From: Bidens hawaiensis
Lineage: Eukaryota > Streptophyta > Magnoliopsida > Asterales > Asteraceae
DNA length: 64,000 bases
Reading direction: 5' to 3'
NCBI GenBank assembly: GCA_021521415.1
Contig: JAIQDT010009188.1
Span: forward strand, 36,757-100,756
Each line of letters starts with the position of its first letter. Positions within the stretch are counted from its first letter, which is position 1. Positions 22,149-33,435 of this stretch are shown here, piece after piece. Position numbers and translations under genes: made by a program. The notes beneath the pieces were generated by a model. That model saw nothing but the letters and a program-made list of their open reading frames with translations. It was not told the DNA's origin and ran no database searches.

Positions 22149-23620
22149 ATGTATGTGCAGGAACAGTCCTTAAATAGTAATGACTTATGGAACATGGATA
22201 GTGGATGTTCCAGGCACATGACCTGTGACAAGAGTGCACTTATCAATTATGAAAGAAAATATGAAGGGTCAGTTGCTTTTGGGAGTGATGAAAATGGAGG
22301 GAAGATTGTTGGAAGAGGAACACTCACCAATGACAAGGTATCCTTTGAGAATGTGCTGCATGTTGAAGGACTACAATACAATCTACTAAGCATTTCTCAA
22401 ATTTGTGATAAAGGGAATAAGGTGGCCTTCAATGATGAACACTGCCTGATTTTGAAGCCTGAGTTTGTGATTCCAGCTGAAATGATCATGTTGTGGCTCC
22501 AACAAATGGCAAACCTCTATGAGCTAAGAATGAACACTGTTACTTCTAGAGGTGGCTCATGCTTTGTTTCCAAAGCCACTGAAAATGAGACCAAACTATG
22601 CCATAAGAAGATGTGTCATGTAAATTTGAAGAACATGAACAAGCTAGTGAAAGGTGAACATGTTGTTGGCCTTCCCACAAGAGAGTTCAAGCTTGAAGAA
22701 AAATGCACATATTGCCTAAAAGGGAAGCAACATAAATCCTCACATAAGAGCAAATTGATAAATACAATTGATGAGGTCTTGGAATTACTACACATGGACT
22801 TATTTGATCCAGTGAGTGTTCCAAGTATTGGAAAGAAGAGATATTTCCTTGTGATCACAGATGATTACTCAAGATTTACTTGGGTATACTTTATGGGCAG
22901 CAAAGATGAAACCCCAGATTTGATCAGATCCTATGTGCTAAAATTGGAAAATCAACTTGAAAGGAAAGTGAAGATCATTAGAAGTGACAATGGGACAGAA
23001 TTCAAGAATGGAATTATGGAAGAATTCTGCACTTCTAAGGGGATATTTCAACAATATAGTGCTCCTAAAACTTCTGAATAGAATGGTGTTGCAGAAAGAA
23101 GAAACAGAACATTGTTTGAAGCTGCAAAGACCATGATTGCTGATGCAAATCTGCCAGTCACTTTCTGGGCAGAAGCAATCAACACTGCATGTTATGTGCA
23201 GAACAGGGTTTTATTGAACAAGGCTCAAAATAAGACCCCATATGAGGTTATCTTCAAAAGGAAGCCCTATGTGAAGTTCTTAAAGCCTTTTGGATACAGA
23301 TGCTCACTATTGAATACAAAGGATTATCTGAACAAATTCCAGTCAAAATCACTGGAATGTTTCTTTGTGGCATACTCATCTCATTCAAAGGCTTACAGAG
23401 TCTATGTGAAGGAGCACATGATGGTCATTGAGTCTTCAGACATAATATTCAATGAAAACCACTTTAACAATGTTGAAGGTCCCAAATGGATTTTTGACTT
23501 GGAGAAAATGATCAAGTCTTTCAAAATTTACAATGAAGACATGAATAACAACATGTACAGAACCAGCTTTGAAGACAAAGGAAAACAAAAGCAAGTTGAT
23601 CTGACAAGCTATGGTCATCT
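22149..23620 (+). pseudogene. Copia protease and integrase
   Basis: The protease active site WNMDSGCSRHMT has D-S-G at 22197-22205. The integrase zinc-binding region follows: HVNLKNMNKL (22615-22640) with an altered start (LCHKKMCH where Copia normally has LWH..LGH), then CTYCLKGKQ. The catalytic core has HMDLFDP (Asp at 22797), SDNGTEF (Asp at 22986) and AERRNRTL (Glu at 23094), spaced D-35-E. A TAG at 23079-23081 replaces the usual Gln codon just before the catalytic Glu. The core continues through FWAEAINTACYVQNR, a hallmark Copia sequence, to about 23600. Confidence 0.92.
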
Positions 23621-24080
23621 GTTGCTCCTGAACCAAATAGATTCAATTTTGAGAGGAACAACCAAGAAACAATTGAAGTTGATGAAAATGGACAAGAAGC
23701 TGCAGTTGAAGTTTCTAATGAGGGTCCAACTGATATGGAGAGTGAACCCATTCAAAGTCAACAACCTCAGCCTGAAGGGATTAATCAATTTGAATATAGG
23801 TTTCAGTCCTTGTTTGACTCTCTACAAATTGGATCAATTGAAGCATCAACATCAGGAATTGATAATTCATGCAACTGATGAAGCTCAAGAGAGAATTGAA
23901 AGTGAATCTGCTGAGTTAAATATGACCGATCTTGAGACAGACATATCTGCACAACAATTTGTACAGACTAGCTCTGTTGAAAGAAATCACCCTGCAGAGA
24001 ATATAATAGGAGACTTGCATGAAAGAGTGACAAGAAGTTCATTTGAAAAGGCAAACATCTACCTATATGCTTGTTTTCTA
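23612..24080 (+). pseudogene. Copia IN-RT linker, frameshifted
   Basis: Between about 23612 and 23870 the nominally open frame is not the coding one: the adjacent frame reads VAPEPNRFNFERNN and continues acidic and proline-poor through EGPTDMESEPIQSQQ, as expected for the variable Copia integrase-RT linker. After about 23870 the original frame resumes. Two compensating indels explain this. The long ORF at 23112-24344 is therefore a composite of right and wrong frame. Confidence 0.65.
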
Positions 24081-24850
24081 TCCCAAGTTGAACCAAAGAA
24101 CATTAATCAAGCTTTAAAGGACAACAACTGGGTAGAAGCTATGCAGGAAGAGTTAGCCCAATTCAGAGACTTACATGTATGGGACATGGTTGACAAGCCC
24201 AGAGGCAAGTATGCTATTGGAACAAAATGGGTATTCAGGAACAAGAAAGATGAAAGGGGGATAGTGATCAAGAACAAAGCAAGATTGGTGGCTCTAGGAT
24301 GCTTGCAGGAAGAAGGAGTAGACATTGAAGAAGTTTTGCTCTAGTTGCAAGACTAGAGGCTATCAGGATCTTTCTGGCATATGCAGCATCAATGAACATT
24401 AAAGTCTATCAACTTGATGTAAAATCTGCGTTCTTAAATGGAAAGATAGATGAAGAAGTTTATGTCACTCAACCTCCAGGATTTGAAGACCCAGTTCATC
24501 CCAACAAGGTTTACAAACTCAGCAAAGCATTGTATGGACTGCATCAAGCACCAAGGGCATGGTATGATGAGTTATCAAACCATTTGTTGGAAAATGGCTT
24601 CTGCAGAGGAGCTATTGACATGACCCTGTTCTATAAGAGATGGAATAAGGATCTGCTGCTGTTGCAAGTGTATGTGGATGACATTATCTTTGGCTCTACA
24701 AATGAACAAATGTGCAAGGAGTTTGAGCAAGTGATGAAATCCAAGTACAAGATGAGCTCAATGGGGGAAATGAATTTCTTCCTTGCACTTCAAGTGCAAC
24801 AGAAAGCTGATGAAATTTTCATCAACCATCAACCAACAGAAAGCTGATGA
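24081..24850 (+). pseudogene. Copia reverse transcriptase
   Basis: RT begins with NWVEAMQEEL, followed by GTKWVFRNK and ARLVALG. Just after EEGVDIEEV (24330-24345) one base is lost and a TAG appears, where the family has the EVFAPVARLEA block. The next frame carries [12 protein letters not shown] (first catalytic Asp), [14 protein letters not shown] and [13 protein letters not shown]. The YVDDIIFGS catalytic motif is at 24671-24697. It ends [17 protein letters not shown]. Both Asp of YVDD are intact, but the frameshift makes it nonfunctional. Confidence 0.93.
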
Positions 24851-25558
24851 AATGGTACCTGATGAGAAGGGGGAGCCAGTGGACCAGCATGAATATAGAG
24901 CAAAGATAGGATCACTGATGTATCTTACAGCATCTAGGCCAGACATTATGTTTGCTGTTTGTGTCTATGCAAGATTCCAAGCTAACCCCAAAGTCTCACA
25001 TATGCTAGCAGTTAATAGGATTTTCAGATATCTTAAAGGAAAACCAGATTTGGGGATTTAGTATCCAAAGAACCCTTCTTTTGATTTGATGGCCTACACA
25101 GATAGTGACTATGATGGTTGCAACATGAGTAGAAAATCAACTTCTGGAGGATGCCAGTTCTTAGGGAACAGGTTGGTGTCATGGCAATGCAAGAAGCAGA
25201 GCACTGTGTCCATCTCAACTGCAGAGGCTGAATACATCGCTGCATCCGCTTGCAGTGCCCAGGTTATATGGATTTAGAATCAACTGCTGGATTATGGTCT
25301 GAATTTCTTACTTACTCCCATTCTAATTGATAATACTACTGCTATGTTCATTGTTAAGAATCCAGTCTAACATTCTAAGACTAAGCACATTGATATTAGA
25401 CATCATTTCATTAGGAACTGTTAAGAAAAAGTCTTAATAGAAATGAAAAGGGTAGATACATTTGATAATTTGGCTGATTTATTCACCAAACCTCTAGATA
25501 AAACCAGGTTTCACTTTCTGTTAAAATGCCTAGGTATGATAAATGCTGATGAGGTCTA
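24851..25558 (+). pseudogene. Copia RNase H
   Basis: Contains EYRAKIGSLMYLTASRPDI, YTDSDYDGC with the first catalytic Asp, KSTSGGCQFLG, AEAEYIAAS with the catalytic Glu, DNTTAMF and TKHIDIRHHFIR, and ends NLADLFTKPL...CLGMINADEV at about 25558. Stops occur at 25060, 25275, 25369 and 25424. About 40 residues between RT and RNase H are missing: CAGAAAGCTGATGAAAT occurs at 24799 and again at about 24837, consistent with a deletion between short direct repeats that also changed frame. Confidence 0.9.
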
Positions 25559-28200
25559 ATACATGATGTGTGCTTAAGTGAGGATCTTACTGACTTTCTT
25601 TGTTACTCACTTGCATGGTATTTTGCTATGCTTGACTGATTATTCAAATTGCATGAATCATGTACGTGACTATTCTTTTATGAAAATCTAATTGAAATTG
25701 CTAATTACAGCTTTCAGTACTTTGATCTATGCTTACATGATAAATTTCTGTGTTTAAGCCCTTCGAGCATGATTCTGTGTTTGATAAAAGTGTTTGCTGC
25801 TCTTCGAGCACAAACAGTCATCCTTGAAAAATTTTAAGTACTTCGAGCATGACCTTATGTTCAATGGTATGTTCAATGCTCTTCGAGCAAAACAAACCAC
25901 ACTTAAAATCTATCAAGTGATTCGAGCACAACTGATTTGCTCATTGGTCGAGCATAGACATGTGGACTGGAAAACTTTCAAAGTAGTCCAAGCACAAGTC
26001 TAATGCTCGAGCACAAAGTAAAGGTCATTCGAGCACAAGCACTGAAATGATTAATCTAGGGTTGCTCGATAGACTTCCGAGTATGCTCGATGAATTTCTG
26101 AGCATGCTCGACAGACTTGTGTGCTTATCTGAATAATTTTGTGTGATCTGAATGAATGTGTTGCAAATTATTGAAGTGTGTGCTTATTAAATGTGCTTAA
26201 TTGACAATCTTGCTTTCAAAATCAATGTTTTTCAATTGAACTTTCAAAAGGAAATGGTTTTGAAAATGGTAGATGTTTCTGACTAAGCCACACTGTTTCG
26301 GTGAAAACTCATAAGAGAAATGATAATATTATCCAAGTTCCCAGCTTCAATGAAGCTAAAGACTGCTTTCTGTGGAGATTGAATCCAACCTAAAATGGGA
26401 AATGATAGTATATTGTCTAATCTCCTAACCCATAGATTAGAAGCTTAAAAGTTTTCTGTTCAGTAAACTAACAATTCGTGTGGTATCTTCTCATGAGTGT
26501 AGTGACTGATGTGATACAAATATCATAATCATGCTAAGTTTGATGTGGTGATTCATCAGAAGACCAAGGTATGTTTCCTTGCATATCTCTCCGTATGATA
26601 GGCAGAAAGGTGATTACCCAATCATACACGAGCCCGTTGCTGTCTTGGTCTCTCAAAATCAAATTTATAAAATATATGAGCGTCAAAAGAGTTATATGCA
26701 GTTGAAAGTCTATTAATGTAAAAAGAAGCATAAAGAAAAATATTGAAACGAAAATTAAAAAATTGATTCAAAATATATTATTAAGAATAAATAAAATATC
26801 ATGACTTTAAGGGGCACCAAGGGAACTACAGGAGTGGGGCATTCAAATAAGTCCTAAACACTCTGAATGTAAGGCATGTAGGTCCGGATGGCTTGTAAGT
26901 CCAACGTTCAACCTTGAAGTTGGATATATATATATATAAGACTGCTCAAATAAATAAATATTTTTGACCAAGGCATCAGGGGGTTGAAGTCAAATTGGGG
27001 TGATTGGAGAAAGCTAAATAAGCTTTGAGAAGAGATAAGGAACGACCTGAAGTCCAGAGTGTAACCATTCCAACTCAAGCTCTTAATTGAATCTTAAGAA
27101 TATCACGAAAGTCATGAGAATCATGTTAAGTGCTTCCACCTAGTGTCAACCTGACTGAAGTCATAATAAGGCTGAAAATGAAATGGTGTGACAGTTATTA
27201 GACAATCTGATCCCATTTTGAGATCTTTCCAAATGGTTTAAAATGAATTTTGAACTGGATTTTGATCTCTTATTTAACCTTTAACAAATTGCTTAGGTAA
27301 GCTCATCAAGTTGAAATGATCCTTTAATTCGAGTAAAGAAACTTTGCTTGCTAAAGTAGTAACATTGTGTCGAATATACTATATGCTTTGTGTGAATTAT
27401 CTATGTATTTCGAGCATGTGTATTACTTACGAGCATCATAAAGTGAAAATTGATATTAAGTGTTTCGAGCATGCATCTTACCTTCGAGCACCAGTTATAA
27501 TGTGAAAATTGATGTTATGTGTTTCGAGCATAAGTGCATGGCTTAGCAAGATTGTGACAAAATTACTAAGTGAATCGAGCATAGCTGTGTGCTAGATACT
27601 TAGGTATGAAAATTCGAGCTAAGTGACTTGATGAATGGATTGGTCTAAGTATCTCGAGCATACTAGTAGGATAGACTCTTAAAATGTGTGTTCGAGTACA
27701 TGCATAGGAAGGATTAAATTTGCCAAGGCGTTCGAGCATAAGGGTTTATCAAGCACAGTGAACTTTAGTAATCTAAGTGAGTCGAGCAAAGATTAACACG
27801 CTGCTAAGATTGCATCTCGATCATAGGTTATTGTCATGATAGATTACTAAGTATCTCGAGCATGATGCATAATCTAGTGGAGTTAGATTACTGGTGTGTC
27901 AGGCTTAAAATATTTCTAAGTTCTAGTACTCTCGAGCACACAGACTGTCGAGTATGACGCAATACTCAAGCAAGTAATGATCATTAAACATTTGGCTAAG
28001 GCATCGAGCATAGGTCTATTCGAGCACACTATCTCGAGTATCCTATCATTCAAGGAAATTATATTCCAAATACGTCGAGCAAGAATTGTACAATGTACTC
28101 GAGTTCAGGGGGAGCCAACTTTTGTTTTGGCTGTATGCTCGAGCAAAGGAGGTACATTAAATTTGAAATTAAATGACAACTGTCGTGCACTAGACGACAA
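25559..28200 (+). other. Copia pol-to-accessory spacer with CGAGCA arrays
   Basis: No supported gene. Two clusters of CGAGCA words occur: about eight at 25755-26035 and about fifteen at 27410-28145, usually as TTCGAGCAT, CTCGAGCAC or TCGAGCAAA, 20-60 bp apart. The stretch 26120-27400 has none and resembles ordinary 3'-untranslated Copia sequence. A polypurine tract AGGGGGAG lies near 28105, just before the promoter-like region of the accessory gene. The same words fill U3 of the element's LTRs. Confidence 0.75.
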
Positions 28201-28230
28201 AATGAGGTACTGTACCACCCAAACGTTAGT

Positions 28231-28594
28231 TATAAACGGGGGACTTAGAAACTTTTTCACTTATTTCTTCTTCTTTCTCTTAAACCTAAACGCAAAACCC
28301 TATTGCTCGTGCTTCTCCCTACTTGCTCGAATACTCTCTTACTTGTTTGATTATACCTCGAAAATAGCCATTAGCTCTGTTTCGACTTCGGTAAGATATC
28401 ATTATTCGATTATCGTCTCCCCGACTTTGAAATTAGGGTTTCTAATTGAATTACTGACTAATTGTTCACTTGTTTTTGCAGGTACGCATATTACTACGGA
28501 ACAGGTTATTGAAGACGCCATTATCATCTAACTATCCTCGTGTATCAGTTCTGCAACCTTGTGTACTGACATATTTCATCTTTTTGCAGAATTG
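28231..28594 (+). promoter_or_regulatory. Putative internal promoter and spliced leader of accessory ORF
   Basis: TATAAAC at 28231-28237 is followed by a C/T-rich leader (TTATTTCTTCTTCTTTCTC). There is a strong donor-like CG/GTAAGA at 28391, an acceptor TTTTTGCAG ending 28481, and a second acceptor TTTTTGCAG ending 28589, five bases before the ATG at 28595. This is what a plant gene start with a leader intron looks like. Alternatively the second acceptor could be used to splice full-length element RNA onto the accessory ORF. No transcript evidence is available. Confidence 0.45.
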
Positions 28595-29236
28595 ATGGCC
28601 TTAAAATTCGAGAAGAGGCACAATATGTGCGCTCAGTTGGAGCTCGACGATGACAATCAAGAATTGTAGCTGATGATAAACTTTCTAAGGAACTCCAATC
28701 TAAGGGTGGCACTTACCGAAAGTCCAACACTATACAGAAATCATATCTCAGATTTTTGGGGGTCAGCTATCTATGTCAGTGATGTTAACGGAAAAAGAAT
28801 TGAGGCATCGGTCCTAAATAACGACATTGAGATCACAGAAGCATCAATACGAGCTACATTGGAACTAAATGACAATTTAAATGCTCAGCCATCCTACTCT
28901 GTTCCCAGATTGTTGAGAGTCTTTCAAGAGACTATGGGATATCAAGGAGGTGTGAAGGAGGGCCAATTCCAGAAGGGAAGTTTTCCACTAATCTTTCGTT
29001 TCCTGATACATCACATCATCCAATCCTTATCTCTAAGGAGAGGGACTTGGACATTATTGAGCAGAGAGCTCGGGACTCTAACTGTGGTAATCTTATACCA
29101 ACAGCCCTTCCATGTATCAAGATTCATTTTTCAAGGGTTGGCGTCTAATGCGGAGAAGGAAGAAGGTCAAAGATTCCTAATGTACCCAAGGTTTCTACAA
29201 ATTTTGATAAACAGAGCATTTCCAAATATTCAATGA
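28595..29236 (+). pseudogene. Copia accessory ORF, conserved N-terminal domain
   Basis: Starts at ATG 28595 (MALKFEKRHNMCAQ). A TAG at 28667-28669 breaks it after 24 codons; the frame then runs to a TGA at 29234. The globular domain of about 210 residues has YRNHISDFWGSAIY, ITEASIRATLEL, GSFPLIFRFLIHHI and FLMYPRFLQILINRAF. From memory it resembles a protein found downstream of pol in Copia-type elements of Asteraceae and often mis-annotated as a host protein; I do not know its function. There are no transmembrane segments or signal peptide of the kind expected of a retroviral envelope. Continues in the same frame into the next two segments. Confidence 0.75.
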
Positions 29237-31417
29237 ACGGGACAGATATTGAGATTACAAGATCCCAACATCTGCAAACGCATTAAAGATGCTAAGAGCA
29301 ACTTTGAAGACAATGATGATTGGGATGTACTCCCATGGTTGCTTGCGCCTGCTCCAGGAGCTATTGAAGTACCTAGAACCCCTGGGAACAGTGATGATGA
29401 AGAGGATGATGATGGAGATGATGATGGTGCAGATGATGATAATAATCAGAATGATGGAGGAGATAATGGTCCAAATGGTGAAAATGCTATAGATGTGCTC
29501 ATTGTTGAGCATGCTCAAGATGTCATTATGCCTCAAATTGAACTTATTGCTCATGAAGGGGATGATGCAGAGATAATGGGTGAAGACACTGAGATGCATG
29601 ATGCTGAACATCACGGGGGAAATGACGAACCAGAGTTGGAGGTACATGAAGAGACATATGAACCAGTTGTGGGTCCAATTAACCAAGCTATAGAGCCAAT
29701 GGATGATGATGTATTTATAGCAAATGTTGTATCAGATGTTGCTGAAACCATCAACAAGATAAATCCACCAGACTCACCACCACCTGAGGTTTACAATGAT
29801 GACACAGACTCCATTGACCTCAATGATGTAGATGACAATGTTTCTTCCTCCCTAGCTACAACTGAACCTGCCTTATCTGATGCTGAACTAATTAATGACA
29901 CTCATGTCCCTACACCACCAACATCCCCACTACATGATCCACTTCATTCCTCACCACCTCAACCATCCCAACCCATCCAAGACACACACATTCCAACACC
30001 ACTATCTTCCCCAGTAAAAGATCAACCTGTTACTACCACTACTCCACCAACTCAATCAATTCCATCTTCTGAATCTTATAAAGTACCATCTCCTGAAACA
30101 GCTGAATCAGAACCTTTCTCTGAGCCTGCCCCAAAGCCTACCCAACAAACTCCACCATCCAGTCCAGACATCTATGACCTTATAAATGAAAACACGAACC
30201 TGGAATTCGAAAACATCTTGTTGAAGGAGAAGAATGTTGTTTTGGAGTCAAGGAACAACGGTTTGGAGGCTGCGTTGAATGAAGCTTTAATGAGAATTCG
30301 AACCCTAGAGGGGTAGTCTGAGGTTGAGAAGACCTCAGATGCACCAAAACATAGGGAGAAAATTGAATGTGCGGAAGGTATAAAAATAATTTGAGAGTTA
30401 CATGAAAGTTCTGATGAAGAAGTTATGGAGGTTGGACCATCAGATGCTCTAAAAATGATAAATGAAGAATATGAAGATGGAAAATCTGGTGATGAGGGGG
30501 AGAATAAGGGTGAAGATGAAACTGAAGAAGAGAGGTTAAGAAGGAAAGAACAAGAGAGAGGGGTTGCACTTACAGATGATGATTTATATCCCCTGCCTCA
30601 ACACAAAGTTCAATCTGATGATATACTTCTTAGGAAAAATGTGATTGATCCTAACGTGGCGGAAGTTGAATCAGTTAAGACCGCAATAAGACTCATGAAT
30701 GAAGACTTGGAGTCTTTAAATCAAGAAGAAAAAGAGGAAATTCCTCAAGAAATCCTAGAAACACTGATAATCATGAAAGAAAAGGATGAGGAGAATGAGA
30801 AATTGACAAAGGAGGCAGATGAGGCAATCAGGGCCACAATAGGAGCTTTAAAAGCAAAAATAAATGTTGATGAACAAGAAAATTTACAAACTGAAGAGCC
30901 AGTGATAACTGAGCCTGTAGAGCCTATGGTAACCAAACCTGAACATTCTGAAACTGAACCTGCCAATTCAGAGAATGAAACTGATAAAGCACAAGATTTT
31001 GGTTTGGGTCCAGTTAGTCGTGAAGAAAATAAAACCATTGAAGTCTCTGCAAGTACAATGGTAAAACTGGTCATAATGAAGGATCTTATAAACATTTTGA
31101 ATAACCCAAAAAGGCATCATCTTGAAATAGTAACAGCGGCAAGAAAGGCACAAAAACACTTTATTAGTATGAGTACAGAAAGAGAACCAAGAGTTGAAGA
31201 GCCTGTTGAAGCAAATGAACCCATTATTCTTGAAGTAACAGAAGAGAACGAAGAGACTCATATGGGTGAACCTGTTGTTGAAGAAGTGTTTGATAAAGAA
31301 CTAGAAATTGAAATGACACCACCTAACTCACCTGTCCCATCAGAACCAATCTTAACTGAGCAGTCTGAACCAAAAACTGAAGCAAGGGAATCATTGAAAA
31401 AGAAAAGAAAGAGATGA
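29237..31417 (+). pseudogene. Copia accessory ORF, acidic/proline linker and coiled coil
   Basis: Same reading frame as the N-terminal domain, open except for a TAG at 30314 and a TGA at 30392. It starts LQDPNICKRIKDAKS, then a very acidic tract (DDEEDDDGDDDG, 29390-29450) and a Ser/Pro/Thr-rich disordered stretch (29760-30170). A heptad-like segment NLEFENILLKEKNVVLE to RIRTLEG follows (30190-30312), then a long Glu-rich region ending in a basic cluster KKKRKR at 31400-31414 and a TGA. It may be a scaffold or nucleic-acid-associated protein; this is inference from composition only. Confidence 0.65.
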
Positions 31418-33204
31418 GATTGAAACACCTAAGACTAAAAGGCAAAAATCAGTAAAGGTGATGGTGTACAAAAGAAGATTGGAGAAGCTTGAAGAATGAA
31501 AAAGGGCCCAATTTGTAACTGAAGAAGAACAAATGATTGGAGCACTTCACAATCTTGAAGTAACAATTGATATAGAAGATGACAGTGAAGGAGAAATAGA
31601 GGGAGTTGAAAAGGAGAATGAAGACAAAGTCTACTTGATGAGCCTTGATTATGATCTGAAGTATCTCCAAAGGCTATCAAAGAAGGACATAGCCTCTGAG
31701 GCTGATGGGTGGAAAAAGAGGGAAACCAGAAGGGAATTTTTGATAAAGGCTGGTTATAAGCCCGCATTTCTGAATTTACAATCCTTTGACTCCGTTGATA
31801 AACTGTACAAAAAGGCCCTTATTGATGACATGGCAAATATGGTTGAAAGGGTAAACAAAAGAAGAAGGACAAGTGATGACAATGAATATGAATCCATTAA
31901 GGAGAAGCATAAAGATATTAAATTTCTACAAATTCATGGTTTTGAATACGAGTCCTTGATCAAACTCACTCTGGAGGAGTTGAAAAAGAAAGTTCAAAAT
32001 GTGAAAGACTCTCATCTATGTAAACAGAAATTGGTTAATATTGAAAGAGAGAAGACAAAAAGAGCAGAAGGAGAAAGAAAGGATGGAGGATGAAAAGAAG
32101 AAAATTGAGGCAAAAGAATGGTTTCAAGATCCTCAAAGAGTTCAAATATTGAAGAAGATTGTTATGGAGAAAGGGATGACTGAAGAACAGTTTCAAAATA
32201 TGCCTCATGAACAATTAATTGAAATATACAATAGAGAGCAGAAACTGTATCTTAAAACTCGAAGAAAACTGCAAGAAGACAAGCAAAGAGCAGAGGAAGA
32301 AGTTAGGGCAGAAATGATGAGTACTCTTCACAAAAAGGGAGCCAAAATGTCAAGATTGATAGTACAAACAGATGAAACGATCAGACAATGGTATGAGGAG
32401 GCTGGGCTACATAAAAAAAAGATAACTACTGAAGGAAGCTCGAGCCGAACCCCAAGGTCTGAGATTGTGAGGCGTGAGCAACCAAGAAATATGAATCTGC
32501 CCACACATCTCTTCTACAATAAAAGATCAAAGACCTTGAGGGTGGTTACAGAAGACCATGATGAAACTCTCATCATTTTCAGAGATGATTTGAGAAAATT
32601 CTCAGTGGAGCAGTTGAAAAGAATGGCTAAACTGGAATTACATGACAATCAGGAGAGAAGCCAACTGGCAGGGCAACAAAGAAATGATCTCTCAAGGTTT
32701 ATCAAAGAACAATCAGAAAAGGGATTCCCATTCCTACAACAGAAGAAAAAAGAGATACGTAGCCAGGCTGAGAGGGAGAAAAGAAACAAAAGAATTAATG
32801 AAGTGCATACCTTAGAACTCTCCCTCTTTGAGAACAAGAAAAGAAAGTCTCAAGCAAGCAACTCACATGGTAAAAGGAAGATTTTAAAAGAGTGCTTGGG
32901 TATGAGAGAGGAGATGCAGGAACCAAATTCAGTGGTGCAACAATATGAAAGAATTACATACATCTCCTCCAATCAGCCCAATGATTCAATCTCATTGAGA
33001 AATGAGTCGGGAATACCCATAGCCGTGATCAAATATGATGAAGATCTCAAATTTATGCATCCTCAAGATCTCCAAGACTTAATTGATGCTAAATTTCCAT
33101 ATGACTCCTCTGATGCTGTAGAGCTCGACATGATTAAACAAAAGGCAGCCCTTGTCAAAAGAATGAAAGAAAAATCTGACACAAGGAGCAGGAGGAGAAG
33201 ATAG
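31418..33204 (+). pseudogene. Copia accessory ORF, C-terminal part
   Basis: The frame shifts near 31410, has a TGA at 31497, and shifts again between 32040 and 32090; the last frame is open to a TAG at 33202-33204. It contains long charged helices (KERRQKEQKEKERMEDEKKK and on, 32041-32330). Three short related modules of the form hydrophobic strand plus (D)L..h...L..h occur at 31906-31996, 32532-32628 (FRDDLRKFSVEQLKRM) and 33012-33090 (YDEDLKFMHPQDLQDLI). The end is strongly basic (SRRRR), a possible nuclear-localisation signal. With the two preceding segments the reading length is about 1,530 codons, longer than any gag or pol domain of this element. Confidence 0.65.
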
Positions 33205-33435
33205 CAGAAAAGGGATAAATGATGATTAATTTTTATTTCTGTTTATCTTGTAATTTTTGTTTAAGATGTATTTTTATGTAAAAAACTTTGATATGTAATG
33301 CTTAAGTGGCAGAATTCCTATTTATGTAATGAAATGACACGGTCTTGAATGATATATCTTTGATGTTTGATACATGTGTAACTCTATGCAGGTATGTTTT
33401 GGTGCATCTGAGCTTGTTCCAATATAGGGTGAGAT
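33205..33435 (+). other. 3' untranslated region and PPT area of Copia
   Basis: T-rich tail after the accessory stop codon. Immediately before the 3' LTR is TATAGGGTGAGAT, a weak polypurine tract candidate. No CGAGCA words occur here, unlike the spacer after pol. Confidence 0.5.

Noticed and set aside
27977..28531. 184-codon plus-strand frame before the accessory ORF
   Set aside because: It crosses the TATA-like box, leader and putative intron, begins within the CGAGCA array, and has no recognisable domain; probably chance.
29255..29686. 143-codon minus-strand frame opposite the accessory ORF
   Set aside because: Antisense shadow of the Asp-rich coding tract (GAT repeats read as ATC/Ile).
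28595..33204. Retroviral envelope gene
   Set aside because: No signal peptide, transmembrane segment or cleavage site is visible; the protein looks soluble, acidic and coiled-coil.
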